Source: Colwellia sp. PAMC 21821
GTDB lineage: Bacteria > Pseudomonadota > Gammaproteobacteria > Enterobacterales > Alteromonadaceae
Length of the DNA stretch: 64,000 bases
Reading direction: 5' to 3'
Assembly (NCBI RefSeq): GCF_002077175.1
Contig: NZ_CP014943.1
Coordinates: 3,162,001 to 3,226,000, forward strand
Shown: positions 10,253 to 18,782 of the stretch, piece after piece
How positions within the stretch are numbered: the stretch's first letter is position 1
Layout: every line of letters begins with the position of its first letter
Notes under the pieces: generated by a model
Database searches by the model: none
The model's input: only the letters and a program-made list of their open reading frames with translations
Told to the model about the DNA's origin: nothing
Program-made: the position numbers and the translations under genes

Positions 10253-10597
10253 ATGACACTAAAGGCGTTGGCGCAGCGTTTGTTTATTATCAAGCCATTA
10301 TTAAATTTGATTTTTGTAGGTTGCCTTGTTTCGATTGTTATTTTATTTCTCAATGGCTCAATTGAAAATCAAAACCTTTATGCTTTACCTTGTTTATTAG
10401 TCGCCGCTTGGAGCTTGTTATTAAGTGCAATATTGGGGCTACTTGTTAATACCCCAAATCCCGATATCAGGGTAAAAGGTTGGTTTGCAGGTATGAAAAA
10501 AAGGCTAGCAAAAACACTATTCACTGTTGTCGCCACCGTGTTTTTTTTTACCAGCTTAGCCTTGTTATATGTGACAATTAAACTGTTGAGTTTGTGA
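10253..10597 (+). CDS. small membrane protein of unknown function
   Basis: About 114 residues with three predicted membrane segments (near residues 15-35, 43-65 and 88-112) and a short basic loop (GMKKRLAKT). I do not recognise a family. The ATG at 10253 has GAG nine bases upstream and begins MTLKALAQRL; an ATG at 10196 would add 19 residues but has a poor ribosome site. It stands alone, 319 bp before the sigma-factor cluster. Confidence 0.6.
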   Translation: MTLKALAQRLFIIKPLLNLIFVGCLVSIVILFLNGSIENQNLYALPCLLVAAWSLLLSAILGLLVNTPNPDIRVKGWFAGMKKRLAKTLFTVVATVFFFTSLALLYVTIKLLSL

Positions 10598-10916
10598 CAT
10601 ATTATCGGCTAAAACAGGTGTAAGAAAACTATTATTTTAAACCGATTTACACTTGGCATAAATTTAACTTTTTTCAATAGTCTTATAGATATACGCTTGC
10701 TCAGTACTAAAATTTATTGTCATTAATTACCGTGAAATCCCCCCTGTTTGAATGCATTTAATGAGCTCTTAATGAGGTGTTAGATGGCGATAATTTGATT
10801 TATTCGCGAGATGTTTTCATGTTATTACTGTATTCATCAGTAGGTAAATAGAGATCACTTAGTATACTATCTCCTCAAATCAGTAAATTATTCCTACATT
10901 AAAAGAGCAATAAATA
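10598..10916. other. intergenic region upstream of the sigma-factor operon
   Basis: These 319 bp hold no convincing gene. They must contain the promoter of the ECF sigma operon. A TATACT hexamer lies near 10863, but no matching -35 box is convincing. I see no hairpin terminator for the small membrane protein. Confidence 0.4.
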
Positions 10917-11447
10917 ATGGAACATGAACAGCACCTAGCCTTACTTGGCGCTATAGCCCAAGGTGATAAAAAGGCGTTTTCAACGCTTTACCAAAACACC
11001 AGTAAACAGCTTTATGCGGTGAGTTTAAAAATGTTAGCCCGAAAAGAATTAGCCGAAGAAGCGTTGCAAGAGGCGTATGTGCGTATTTGGCATAACGCAT
11101 CGGAGTACCGTGTTGGTAAGGGGACAGTATTGACCTGGATGATCAGTATTGTGCGTTATCGTGCGCTAGATATTTTACGATACAACAAAATTAGAAAAGA
11201 AGATGCATTAGACGAGAGTGAAAGCTTTGATCTTGACGCCCCTGAGCAAGTAAGTGATTCAGAACAGTTATTATTAGATAAATGCTTGCAACAACTCGAC
11301 CAGTCACAACGCCAAGCAATATATTTAGCTTACTTTAATGGCTGTTCTCACCAAGAGGTGGTTAAACACCTAAATAACCCATTGGGTACCATTAAAAGCT
11401 GGATAAGACGTGGTCTTACAAGCTTACAAAGTTGTTTAACGTCATGA
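10917..11447 (+). CDS. ECF RNA polymerase sigma factor (SigK-like)
   Basis: A 176-residue sigma-70-family protein. Region 2 spans about residues 25-95, with the -10 recognition helix ALQEAYVRIWHNA. Region 4 spans about 120-170, with the helix-turn-helix SHQEVVKHLNNPLGTIKSWIRRGL. It has no anti-sigma or extra C-terminal domain. Its stop overlaps the next gene's ATG by four bases (ATGA), so sigma and anti-sigma are translationally coupled, as in classic ECF operons. It probably directs transcription of its own operon and of the DUF4331 cluster downstream. The family is secure; the regulon is inferred. An AAGAG ribosome site precedes the ATG. Confidence 0.93.
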   Translation: MEHEQHLALLGAIAQGDKKAFSTLYQNTSKQLYAVSLKMLARKELAEEALQEAYVRIWHNASEYRVGKGTVLTWMISIVRYRALDILRYNKIRKEDALDESESFDLDAPEQVSDSEQLLLDKCLQQLDQSQRQAIYLAYFNGCSHQEVVKHLNNPLGTIKSWIRRGLTSLQSCLTS

Positions 11448-12142
11448 ATTATCAAGCTGAAAACCTTAAAAACGCCCTAGCTGCAGAATATGTACTAGGT
11501 ACATTACGCGGACCTGCACGTCAGCGCTTTCAAAAATTGATGATGCAATATCCACCGATAAGTGAGGCAACCACTACTTGGGAGCAACATTTAAACGCGT
11601 TAGGACAAAAAATTCCGCCAGTAACGCCTGATGAGTCAGTATGGCAGCGCATTGAACAACAGCTAGGTTTTGCTAATGAGCCAGCAAAAAGTAACGTAGT
11701 GCCCATAACGAAAGCTAAGCCTAAAGTTTGGCAAGGTATTGCAGGTTTAGCGTCAGCTGCTGCATTGGTACTTGCTGTGTTGTTAGTGAATATTGAACCA
11801 ACAACATCACCTGATGCTCAACAATTGGCTTTGGTTAATAACGAACAAACTGAATTGTTATGGGCGTTAGAAATTGGCACAGACACTATTGATATTCAAG
11901 CAACTAAAAGCTTAGTGGCGCAAGCCAACGCTGATTACGAGTTATGGATAGTAGCGGCAGATGGCAGAGCGCCAATATCGTTAGGTTTACTCCCTAAAAC
12001 CGGTAAGTTAAGGTTAAGTAAGCCTGAGTTGTTCGATCAAATTGAGATTGCCGCATTAGCTGTAAGTTTGGAGCCGCTAGGTGGTTCGCCTAATGGTTCA
12101 CCAACTACAGTGCTGTATACTTCTAAATTAGTGACGCTTTAG
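11444..12142 (+). CDS. anti-sigma factor, RskA-like
   Basis: A 232-residue single-pass membrane protein. The N-terminal segment (about residues 1-85, AAEYVLGTLRGPARQRF) is an anti-sigma domain. One helix follows at about 105-122 (GLASAAALVLAVLLV), and the rest forms a periplasmic RskA-type C-terminal domain containing YELWIVAADG and a proline/glycine-rich end resembling EPLGGSPNGSPT. The ATG at 11444 overlaps the sigma stop, which decides the start over an upstream TTG. It should hold the sigma factor inactive at the membrane until an envelope or oxidative signal arrives. The signal cannot be deduced. A strong terminator follows the stop. Confidence 0.9.
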   Translation: MNYQAENLKNALAAEYVLGTLRGPARQRFQKLMMQYPPISEATTTWEQHLNALGQKIPPVTPDESVWQRIEQQLGFANEPAKSNVVPITKAKPKVWQGIAGLASAAALVLAVLLVNIEPTTSPDAQQLALVNNEQTELLWALEIGTDTIDIQATKSLVAQANADYELWIVAADGRAPISLGLLPKTGKLRLSKPELFDQIEIAALAVSLEPLGGSPNGSPTTVLYTSKLVTL

Positions 12143-12195
12143 TGATATTTAATTAGTTTTTAATTTTAAAGCACCACATTAATGAAAAAATAATT

Positions 12196-12224
12196 AAGCG
12201 AAACGAAAGTTTCGCTTTTTTTTT
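12196..12224 (+). terminator. strong rho-independent terminator
   Basis: A perfect 9-bp stem AAGCGAAAC / GTTTCGCTT closes a GAAA tetraloop and is followed by a run of T. It ends the sigma/anti-sigma transcript, so the DUF4331 genes need their own promoter. Confidence 0.92.
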
Positions 12225-12661
12225 ACTTTTTTATGACCAAGAAATAAAGCCAATTATTAAGTGTTATTTATCGTTACTTCAGATAAATCGTAAATAAATC
12301 AAAAATTAAAAACACTTTTTGCAGTTATAACCTAAGCTTTAGGTCAGCTGTTGTTAAGCGATAATTTAAGTGACAAAAACTACAGAATTATCCCAATTAG
12401 CATAACAGTACATGTGCAAAGAACATCGCACTTCAATAACATGAACAGGTAAATAGGGAAAGTTTGAGCAATTAAATTTAAATAAATATATTTATGTAAA
12501 AGTTTGAATTAACAACAGCTTAAAATGCTAGTTACTAGATAGTAATAATTAATTTTAAATTAAATTACTTTTTATGCATCCAATACTGATTTTCAACCGT
12601 TTAACTATATGAGCTTTCAAGAAAGTAACCATTAAGAAGTATAAAATTAAAAGGAAACGTC
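12225..12661. other. promoter region of the DUF4331 operon
   Basis: About 437 bp of very AT-rich DNA without a gene. It must carry the promoter of the DUF4331-lipoprotein-TPR-HupE operon. I could not assign an ECF-type -35/-10 pair with confidence. Confidence 0.4.
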
Positions 12662-14254
12662 ATGAAAAAATTTAAAATAACGCTTATAGCCTCGGTAATA
12701 ATGAGTGCCACTTTGTCTCAAGCTGTTACAGCATCAAGTCATCGTGAAGCGCCAAACCTTACGCGTATGCCAACAGTAGATTCCACCGATTTTTACGCAT
12801 TCAATAGTTATGAAGAAGGCCGTGGCGAGTACGTCACGTTAATTGCTAACTACATTCCGCTGCAAGACGCATATGGTGGACCAAACTATTTCGCCATGGA
12901 TCCAGCAGCATCTTATGATATACATATCGATAACGATGGTGATGCAGTAGAAGATATCACTTTTAGTTTTAATTTCAGCCAAATGTTAGGCAATAATAAT
13001 GCTGGCATCGCTTTAATGGTTGGTCCAGAGGGTGAACAAAAATCTGTTGGTGTACCACTTAAAAATGTTGGTGGTATTAGCATGGCGAATCAAGATGCTG
13101 CTAACTTCTCTGAAAGCTACACGGTTAAAATGACTTCTGGCGCTATGGGAACAGGTACCAGTGTTGCTGTGACAAATATGACTTCTGGTGGTGCAAACTT
13201 TGCTAAGCCGTTAGATTATATCGGTAACAAAACATTCACTAATGCTGCGCAGTACGCTGCATATGCAAACAGCCATGTTTACTCAGCCACAATCCCTGGT
13301 TGTGATGCACCAGCAAAAGTATTCGTTGGTCAGCGTAAAGACGCATTTACTGTAAATTTAGGTAAAGTATTTGATTTAGTTAACTTTGTTCCTGTTGAAG
13401 GTGATAGTGCTCCTGGTGCAGGCGATGGAGAAGGCTTCCCTGGTGGTATTACACAATCTGCTATGAATGATGATTTAGCGGATAAAAATGTCACGAGTAT
13501 TGCTATTGAAGTACCTACCGCTTGTTTAACAGGTGACGGTAATGGTGTTATCGGTAGTTGGACTTCTGCAAGTTTACCGCAAGCCAGAATTTTAAACCCA
13601 AATGCTAGTTTCGATAACACTGAAGTTAACGGTGGAGCAATGACACAGGTTTCTCGTCTTGGTTCTCCTTTAGTAAACGAACTAGTTATCGGTTTAGCGG
13701 ATAAAGATAAGTTTTCAACGTCACACCCAAGTAATGATGGGCAGTTCGCTGATTATGTTACGCATCCAACGCTACCAGAGCTATTAAACATTCTGTTTAA
13801 AGATGCGGTAAATACTACGCTTAATGCCAATATAGAAACCTTAGCACCGACTAACTTCCCACGGGTTGATTTAGTTACGGCATTTTTGACTGGTTTCCCA
13901 GGTGTAAACCAAATGTCGACAGTAACTGCTTCTGAAATGTTGCGCTTAAACACGGGTATTGCCGCGGTTTCAGCTGATATGCAATCATCGTTTGGTGTTG
14001 CTGGTGATGATTTAGCTGGTTTCCCAAATGGTCGTCGCCCAGGTGATGATGTGGTAGATATCGCACTTCGCGTTGTTATGGGTCGTTTATGTTACCCGAT
14101 CCCTGTTAACGGAGTAGATACAGATTTAGGTTTATGTACGCCTGAACAAGCGAGTGTTGGTAATGTACCTTTTACTGATGGAGCCCCTAGTAATGCCTCT
14201 ATGATAGGAACTAGTTTTCCTTACTTAGCCATGCCGTTACCAGGTTCTGAATAA
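12662..14254 (+). CDS. DUF4331 family secreted protein
   Basis: A 530-residue protein with a signal peptide of about 25 residues. The mature end starts SSHREAPNLTRMPTVDSTDFYAF, the hallmark of DUF4331. Other family features are the loop IANYIPLQDAYGGPNYF, the acidic DNDGDAVED stretch (possible calcium site) and the C-terminal GRRPGDDVVDIALRVVMG segment. Its biochemical role is unknown. AAGGAAA precedes the ATG at good spacing. It is the first and largest gene of a four-gene operon: an 8-bp gap precedes the lipoprotein, then come the TPR and HupE proteins. The sigma/anti-sigma pair immediately upstream suggests induction by an envelope signal. Family assignment is confident; function is unassigned. 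Confidence 0.9.
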   Translation: MKKFKITLIASVIMSATLSQAVTASSHREAPNLTRMPTVDSTDFYAFNSYEEGRGEYVTLIANYIPLQDAYGGPNYFAMDPAASYDIHIDNDGDAVEDITFSFNFSQMLGNNNAGIALMVGPEGEQKSVGVPLKNVGGISMANQDAANFSESYTVKMTSGAMGTGTSVAVTNMTSGGANFAKPLDYIGNKTFTNAAQYAAYANSHVYSATIPGCDAPAKVFVGQRKDAFTVNLGKVFDLVNFVPVEGDSAPGAGDGEGFPGGITQSAMNDDLADKNVTSIAIEVPTACLTGDGNGVIGSWTSASLPQARILNPNASFDNTEVNGGAMTQVSRLGSPLVNELVIGLADKDKFSTSHPSNDGQFADYVTHPTLPELLNILFKDAVNTTLNANIETLAPTNFPRVDLVTAFLTGFPGVNQMSTVTASEMLRLNTGIAAVSADMQSSFGVAGDDLAGFPNGRRPGDDVVDIALRVVMGRLCYPIPVNGVDTDLGLCTPEQASVGNVPFTDGAPSNASMIGTSFPYLAMPLPGSE

Positions 14255-14262
14255 GGATCACC

Positions 14263-14805
14263 ATGATGAACTTTAGTAAACTTAATACAACGTTAAAAAC
14301 CAACGCACGTCGTCCGCTTAAGTTGTTAGCCCTAAGTTTGGGTGCAACACTAGTACTTGCCGGCTGTAATGATGGTTATAAAGAGAAAAGCCAGGCACCT
14401 AACTCAGCGCCAACGACTATCACGGTTGATTTGATCACTCAAACAGAGACGCCAATCACTGATATGTTAAGTGCAACTGACGCCGATGGTGATGGTTTGA
14501 GCTTTAGCCTAGACCAACAGGCAATGTTAGGAGTGGTTACTGTTGCTGGCAATGGTGGGTTTACCTACCAACCTAATAGCGAAGTAACGGGTAGTGACAG
14601 CTTCACTTTTATAGTGACTGATGGCGTAAATGCCCGAGTTACTGGTACGGTTAACATTACTATTGAAGCGCTGGAAGTGTCTTTTGCCAGCTATAGTCGT
14701 GCAGCCTTTAATCAGCAATCTACTGATAAACCTCTGTCCACCAATGGTCGTGCGTTTATTCAAGATGTTGATGATTCAACGGCATACGACGACTTACTTC
14801 CATAG
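14263..14805 (+). CDS. lipoprotein with one cadherin/Ig-like domain
   Basis: A 180-residue lipoprotein. The signal sequence ends in the lipobox LAGC with Cys34. Residues 50-133 form one tandem-95/cadherin-like Ig module: ITVDLITQTETPITD, then a calcium-binding-like ATDADGDGLSFSL, then GGFTYQPNSEVTGSDSFTF. The C-terminal tail (about 45 residues) is not recognisable, but the motif FNQQSTDKPLS suggests an adhesive or docking extension. It follows the DUF4331 gene by 8 bp and is probably its partner at the outer membrane. Two adjacent ATG codons (14263 and 14266) are possible starts. Confidence 0.8.
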   Translation: MMNFSKLNTTLKTNARRPLKLLALSLGATLVLAGCNDGYKEKSQAPNSAPTTITVDLITQTETPITDMLSATDADGDGLSFSLDQQAMLGVVTVAGNGGFTYQPNSEVTGSDSFTFIVTDGVNARVTGTVNITIEALEVSFASYSRAAFNQQSTDKPLSTNGRAFIQDVDDSTAYDDLLP

Positions 14806-14822
14806 TAAAATCGAGCTTGACT

Positions 14823-14844
14823 GCGCCATGGACGGCGCCCTTTT
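14823..14844 (+). terminator. possible attenuator hairpin inside the operon
   Basis: A short GC-rich stem GCGCC / GGCGC with a 6-base loop is followed by CCTTTT. It lies just after the lipoprotein stop and could lower transcription of the TPR and HupE genes. Confidence 0.35.
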
Positions 14845-14922
14845 ATGGATGACAAAATGCCAATACTAATTTACACGCCTTATTTCGTTAAAAATCTCAT
14901 GAAAAGCGTCATGACAAATATC

Positions 14923-16017
14923 ATGAAGCCCCACGTGAAGCGTTATACCAACTGCTTATCAGTATTGGCTTTTATTTCCATCGCAACCCCCGCATATTCA
15001 GAAAGTTATATCCCCAAATCAGACCAAAGTATCGTTGCCAGTTGGACGGTACCAAAACCCTCAGAACAACCGAAAGTCTTTATCGCTCAACTTATCAGTG
15101 ATGCGAGTAAACCCGGTTTAGCCAGTCGATATTATGGCCGGGCCAGTGCATTACTTAAGCCTTTATTAGCAGAGGCGCCTGATGATTTAGAGCTACAATT
15201 TTATTCAGCAAGTGTTTTACAGCACTACCATCAATTTGAACAAGCACAACAACTACTCACAAAAATAGTTCAACAACAGCCTAGTAATGTTTCAGCTTGG
15301 TTAATGAAAGCGAACATTCATATGGTACAAGGTGATTTAGTCGCGGCCAAACGCGCATGTTTACAAGTATTAGGCCATGGCAGTCTTTTCGTTAGCACAG
15401 CCTGCGTGCTGGAGGTTAATGCAGAACAAGGACAAGTGGAGCAGAGTTACCAGCAATTAAAACAAATAGTGAGTGTTGCAGGTGATATTCCGCGTGAACA
15501 AAATATCTGGTTGAAACAAATTCTGGCTGATCTTGCCCAGCGACTACAGCTACCTCAACAAGCAAATGAGCATTTATCGGGTTATCCATTAGCACAAATG
15601 CCGGTAAGTTATTTAGCGTTGTGGGCGGATATTCATTTAGATCAGCAACAAAGTAAAATCGTATTAGATAAGCTGGGGCCAATCGTACTGGCCAGTGATA
15701 GTTTTGATGATGCATTATTATTACGACTAGCGTTGGCTGAACAAACGCGTAATTCAGCGAGTGCATCGACCAACCACCTAGCAAGTAATGCATGGCACCA
15801 GCGCCTAGCCCAACGTATTGAAATACGCTTACAGCGAAATGATACAGCCCATGCCGCAGACATTGCACGTTATTATCTAGATATTGCACCTGATGCGCTT
15901 AAAGCATTGCACTGGGCAAAAATTAATTGGCAGCAAGCTAAATTAGGCCCAGATAAACGTATACTAGAACGCGCAATGGCAGCACAGATTTCCCCTAAAA
16001 GCACAACACAGGCATAA
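14923..16017 (+). CDS. periplasmic tetratricopeptide-repeat protein
   Basis: About 364 residues. The start at 14923 gives a clean signal peptide MKPHVKRYTNCLSVLAF...AYSES; an ATG at 14845 would place 26 unhelpful residues in front. The mature protein is largely helical, with TPR-like units such as QFEQAQQLLTKIVQQQPSN and VSAWLMKANIHMVQGDLVAAKRAC (about residues 60-160) and more diverged repeats further on. TPRs mediate protein contact, so it may scaffold the DUF4331 protein, lipoprotein and HupE partner. I do not recognise a named orthologue. Confidence 0.8.
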   Translation: MKPHVKRYTNCLSVLAFISIATPAYSESYIPKSDQSIVASWTVPKPSEQPKVFIAQLISDASKPGLASRYYGRASALLKPLLAEAPDDLELQFYSASVLQHYHQFEQAQQLLTKIVQQQPSNVSAWLMKANIHMVQGDLVAAKRACLQVLGHGSLFVSTACVLEVNAEQGQVEQSYQQLKQIVSVAGDIPREQNIWLKQILADLAQRLQLPQQANEHLSGYPLAQMPVSYLALWADIHLDQQQSKIVLDKLGPIVLASDSFDDALLLRLALAEQTRNSASASTNHLASNAWHQRLAQRIEIRLQRNDTAHAADIARYYLDIAPDALKALHWAKINWQQAKLGPDKRILERAMAAQISPKSTTQA

Positions 16018-16064
16018 GCCAAAAACACTTTATCAATCGATTAATTAGAGTAGTGAGATCAGAT

Positions 16065-17174
16065 ATGCAGCAGTGGTTTAAAATATGCTTAGTCGGACTT
16101 TCGTTTTTATTGGCCAACACCGCCGTCGCTCATCAATTGAGCACCAGTTACATAATTGCCGAAATGGACGACACCGGTCGCATTAATGGTGAATGGCAAT
16201 TGAGTTTAACTGATTTGGAGTTAGCCGTAGGTTTAGATTTAAATTCAAACGGTGAGTTAACTTGGGGAGAAGTAAAAAGTCGCCAAACTGAGATCGCTAG
16301 TTACTTAGCCGAAAACTTATTACTGAGCCGTGACAATTTATCATGTAACCTGCGCTTTGAAGTAGTAGAGCGTTTGCAGGACCATGCTAACGAAGCGTTC
16401 GCAGTCACTGACTTTTCTGGCCAATGTGCGATTAGTGGGTCATTAAATGTTAAATACAATGCGATATTTGCCTTAGATAGTAGCCATGAAATGGTGCTAA
16501 ACATTGGTGATGGCAGTAATATGCACAGTTTTGTTTTAGACGATAACACACGACAAATAGAGCTAGATATAAAAGAAGGCAGTTGGCAGACCACTTTCAC
16601 GCAGTTCGTTTATCAAGGTGTAATACATATTTGGATAGGGATAGATCATATTCTATTCTTGCTAGCGTTATTGTTGCCGGCAGTATTACAGCGTAAGAAT
16701 AAGCAATGGCAAGCTATTACGAGTGTTAAAACAATTTTGACCAATACGGTTTGGATTATCAGTGCATTTACTTTGGCCCATTCGCTAACATTAACAGCTA
16801 CCGCTTTAGGCTGGTTAACGCCCAGTAGCCGCTGGGTAGAGCTCGGTATTGCAATTTCTGTTTTATTTGCAGCATTAAATAATATTTGGCCTGTGGTTTT
16901 GCGTTTAGCTTGGCTAACCTTTGCTTTTGGTTTGTTACACGGTATGGGGTTTGCTGGCGTGTTAGGAGAGCTGGGTTTACCGGCTGATCAACAACTGTTA
17001 AGTATTTTAGCCTTTAACCTGGGTGTGGAAATAGGGCAGTTAGCGATACTGGCGATTTTATTACCTATTTTGATTTTACTGCGTAACACCAAACTCTACA
17101 GTAAAGGCATTATGCCGGTGGGCTCTCTACTCATTGCTATTATGGCAGTGCAATGGAGTATTGAGCGTTGGTAA
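16065..17174 (+). CDS. HupE/UreJ-family membrane protein with periplasmic N-terminal domain
   Basis: About 369 residues. A signal sequence (ending NTAVAHQ) is followed by a periplasmic domain of about 160 residues, then six or seven membrane helices. The membrane part has the HupE_UreJ_2 signatures GIDHILFLLALLLP, AHSLTLTATALG, FGLLHGMGFAGVL and FNLGVEIGQL, whose histidines and acids suggest a metal path. The periplasmic part contains a textbook EF-hand loop DLNSNGELTWGE (Asp58 to Glu69). Relatives of HupE/UreJ are linked to nickel, but this two-domain type has no proven substrate and no urease or hydrogenase genes are near. ATG 16065 has GAG upstream at good spacing; a GTG at 16053 is the alternative. 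Confidence 0.87.
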   Translation: MQQWFKICLVGLSFLLANTAVAHQLSTSYIIAEMDDTGRINGEWQLSLTDLELAVGLDLNSNGELTWGEVKSRQTEIASYLAENLLLSRDNLSCNLRFEVVERLQDHANEAFAVTDFSGQCAISGSLNVKYNAIFALDSSHEMVLNIGDGSNMHSFVLDDNTRQIELDIKEGSWQTTFTQFVYQGVIHIWIGIDHILFLLALLLPAVLQRKNKQWQAITSVKTILTNTVWIISAFTLAHSLTLTATALGWLTPSSRWVELGIAISVLFAALNNIWPVVLRLAWLTFAFGLLHGMGFAGVLGELGLPADQQLLSILAFNLGVEIGQLAILAILLPILILLRNTKLYSKGIMPVGSLLIAIMAVQWSIERW

Positions 17175-17224
17175 CTTAAGGTAATAATAGCTGTAGGTGT
17201 TCATAGCATCGATTAGCCATTATT

Positions 17225-17270
17225 TAACGCAACTCTTAAGTAACGCAACTCTTAAGTAGCGCAACTTGAG
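17225..17270 (+). repeat. short tandem repeat, 16-bp unit
   Basis: Two exact copies of TAACGCAACTCTTAAG and a third partial copy (TAGCGCAACTTGAG) lie in the gap between the HupE gene and fur. Confidence 0.8.
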
Positions 17271-17326
17271 GTTAAGCTCTCGTTAATTTATAAATAGTGA
17301 TTGGTATTATTCTTCCTAAAAATAAA

Positions 17327-17364
17327 AAGCCCTAGTTAATTGAATAACTAGGGCTTAATTTTTT
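17327..17364. terminator. bidirectional terminator between hupE-like gene and fur
   Basis: A perfect 12-bp stem AAGCCCTAGTTA / TAACTAGGGCTT with a 6-base loop is flanked by A and T runs. It serves the convergent HupE operon and fur. Confidence 0.88.
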
Positions 17365-17380
17365 GTATTTTTTCAGAGAT

Positions 17381-17824
17381 TTAAAACTGTGCTTTACGGT
17401 ACTTCTCGCAAGCTATTTCGTCTTCACATTCACCGTACAAGTATAAACTGTGATTGGTCAATTTTACTTTGTGTAGTTTTGCTACATCTTCTTGGCGTTG
17501 TTCAATAACATCGTCTTCAAATTCAATAACTTTACCGCAGTTTAGGCAAACTAGGTGATCATGATGTTTTTTATGGCTAAGCTCAAATACTGACTTACCC
17601 CCTTCAAAATGATGACGAGTTACAATACCTGCATCGTCAAACTGGTTTAACACGCGATAAACTGTCGCTAAGCCAATTTCTTCATTATGCTCAAGTAAAA
17701 TTTTGTATACGTCTTCAGCACTGATGTGTTGGTTATTTGGATTTTGTAAAATGCCCAAAATTTTAATGCGCGGCAGAGTAATTTTTAGTCCGGCTCTTTT
17801 TAGTTCTTCATTTTGTTCAGGCAT
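17381..17824 (-). CDS. fur: ferric uptake regulator Fur
   Basis: A 147-residue metalloregulator. The winged helix spans residues 1-85 (RIKILGILQ, ATVYRVLNQFDDAGIV). The dimer/metal domain has HHDHLVCLNCGKVIEF with the CxxC pair, and a C-terminal ECEDEIAC with further cysteines; the histidines match both zinc and iron sites of gammaproteobacterial Fur. With iron it represses siderophore and iron-transport genes. In E. coli fur sits beside fldA and ybfE; here those genes are 5.5 kb away. A sequence around 17901-17914 (AATGATTATC) matches half of a Fur box and could allow self-regulation, but this is weak. Confidence 0.97.
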   Translation of the reverse strand: MPEQNEELKRAGLKITLPRIKILGILQNPNNQHISAEDVYKILLEHNEEIGLATVYRVLNQFDDAGIVTRHHFEGGKSVFELSHKKHHDHLVCLNCGKVIEFEDDVIEQRQEDVAKLHKVKLTNHSLYLYGECEDEIACEKYRKAQF

Positions 17825-18036
17825 TAATTTTAATCTCTACATCGGCTTTCAATTTATGGAAAATTATAGGGGGTTATGCGCTTGGTTGAAAGGGGTAGTT
17901 GTAAATGATTATCTATTTTGTTGGTTTTACTGGCTTAAAACGTCATAATACCTTTCTGGTCTGATGAGTTTGATATGATAAACCATACGGTTTACAGAAG
18001 TACTCACATTTATATCTAGCTTTAAAAGGAAATCAT

Positions 18037-18492
18037 ATGTTTAAAAAAGCTTGGCAAATGAAATTATTACTAAATATTTGGCCGCCATTTCTATTTACGG
18101 GTATTCGCGTTGTCGACGTTGCTGACGATTTTCGTAAAGCTAAGGTACGTTTAAAGCTTAATGTATTTAATCAAAATGCGGTTGGTGTGCACTTTGGCGG
18201 TTCATTATATGCGATGACAGATCCATTTTGCATGCTCTTGATAATGTCACGATTGGGCAAAGATTATGTTGTCTGGGATAAGTCAGCAGATATTGATTAC
18301 ATTAAACCAGGTAAGGGCACAGTAACTGCTGAATTTATAATTACCGACGCTTTGATTGATGATATTTTGGCGCACACTGCTCATGGCGAAAAATATCTAC
18401 CTGAAATTCCAGTTTACGTTAAAGACGCTGAAGGCGAAATTGTGGCTAAACTCAATCGGACACTTTATATTCGCAGAAAAAGAACAGTGTAA
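18037..18492 (+). CDS. DUF4442 hot-dog-fold protein (putative thioesterase)
   Basis: A 151-residue single-domain protein of the DUF4442/YiiD-C-like hot-dog group. Recognisable segments are NIWPPFLFTGIRV, VHFGGSLYAMTDPF (the helix that carries the catalytic region in hot-dog enzymes), WDKSADIDYIKPG and the last strand AKLNRTLYIRRK. Such proteins bind acyl-CoA or acyl-ACP; the substrate is unknown. AAAGGAAATC lies before the ATG. It is a single gene divergent from fur. Confidence 0.82.
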   Translation: MFKKAWQMKLLLNIWPPFLFTGIRVVDVADDFRKAKVRLKLNVFNQNAVGVHFGGSLYAMTDPFCMLLIMSRLGKDYVVWDKSADIDYIKPGKGTVTAEFIITDALIDDILAHTAHGEKYLPEIPVYVKDAEGEIVAKLNRTLYIRRKRTV

Positions 18493-18503
18493 TAGTTACG
18501 GCT

Positions 18504-18566
18504 AAAGCGTTTATAGGTAATGCGAAAGCGTTTATAGGTAATGAGAAAGCGTTTATAAGTACTGCC
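18504..18566 (+). repeat. three tandem copies of a 21-bp repeat
   Basis: The unit AAAGCGTTTATAGGTAATGCG occurs three times head to tail with few changes, just after the DUF4442 stop. An 8-bp repeat (ACTGTATT and variants, four copies) follows near 18710-18741. Confidence 0.85.
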
Positions 18567-18782
18567 TAGAATAAAATAATGTAGCACCAAGATTAAGTAA
18601 CGCTTTAAGCTAACTGCGATATATAGAACAGTAGTGGCACATATTGGCTAATGTGTGCCACTTTGCTGAGCTGTATTTTTGTAGAGTATTACTGTGCTGT
18701 ATTTTTTTTACTGTATTACTGTATTACTGTCTTACTGTGCGGGTAATTATGGTGCAGTTAATTGCCACCCAGTCGCTGCAAA

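Noticed and set aside
15416..15889. 157-residue reading frame on the minus strand inside the TPR gene
   Set aside because: It is opposite a well-supported gene, has no ribosome site and its composition is that of an antisense frame.
16065..17174. Nickel transporter for urease or hydrogenase
   Set aside because: No urease or hydrogenase genes are in the window, and this two-domain HupE type has no proven substrate.
17881..17930. Fur box upstream of fur
   Set aside because: Only about ten bases match the consensus; too weak for a feature of its own.
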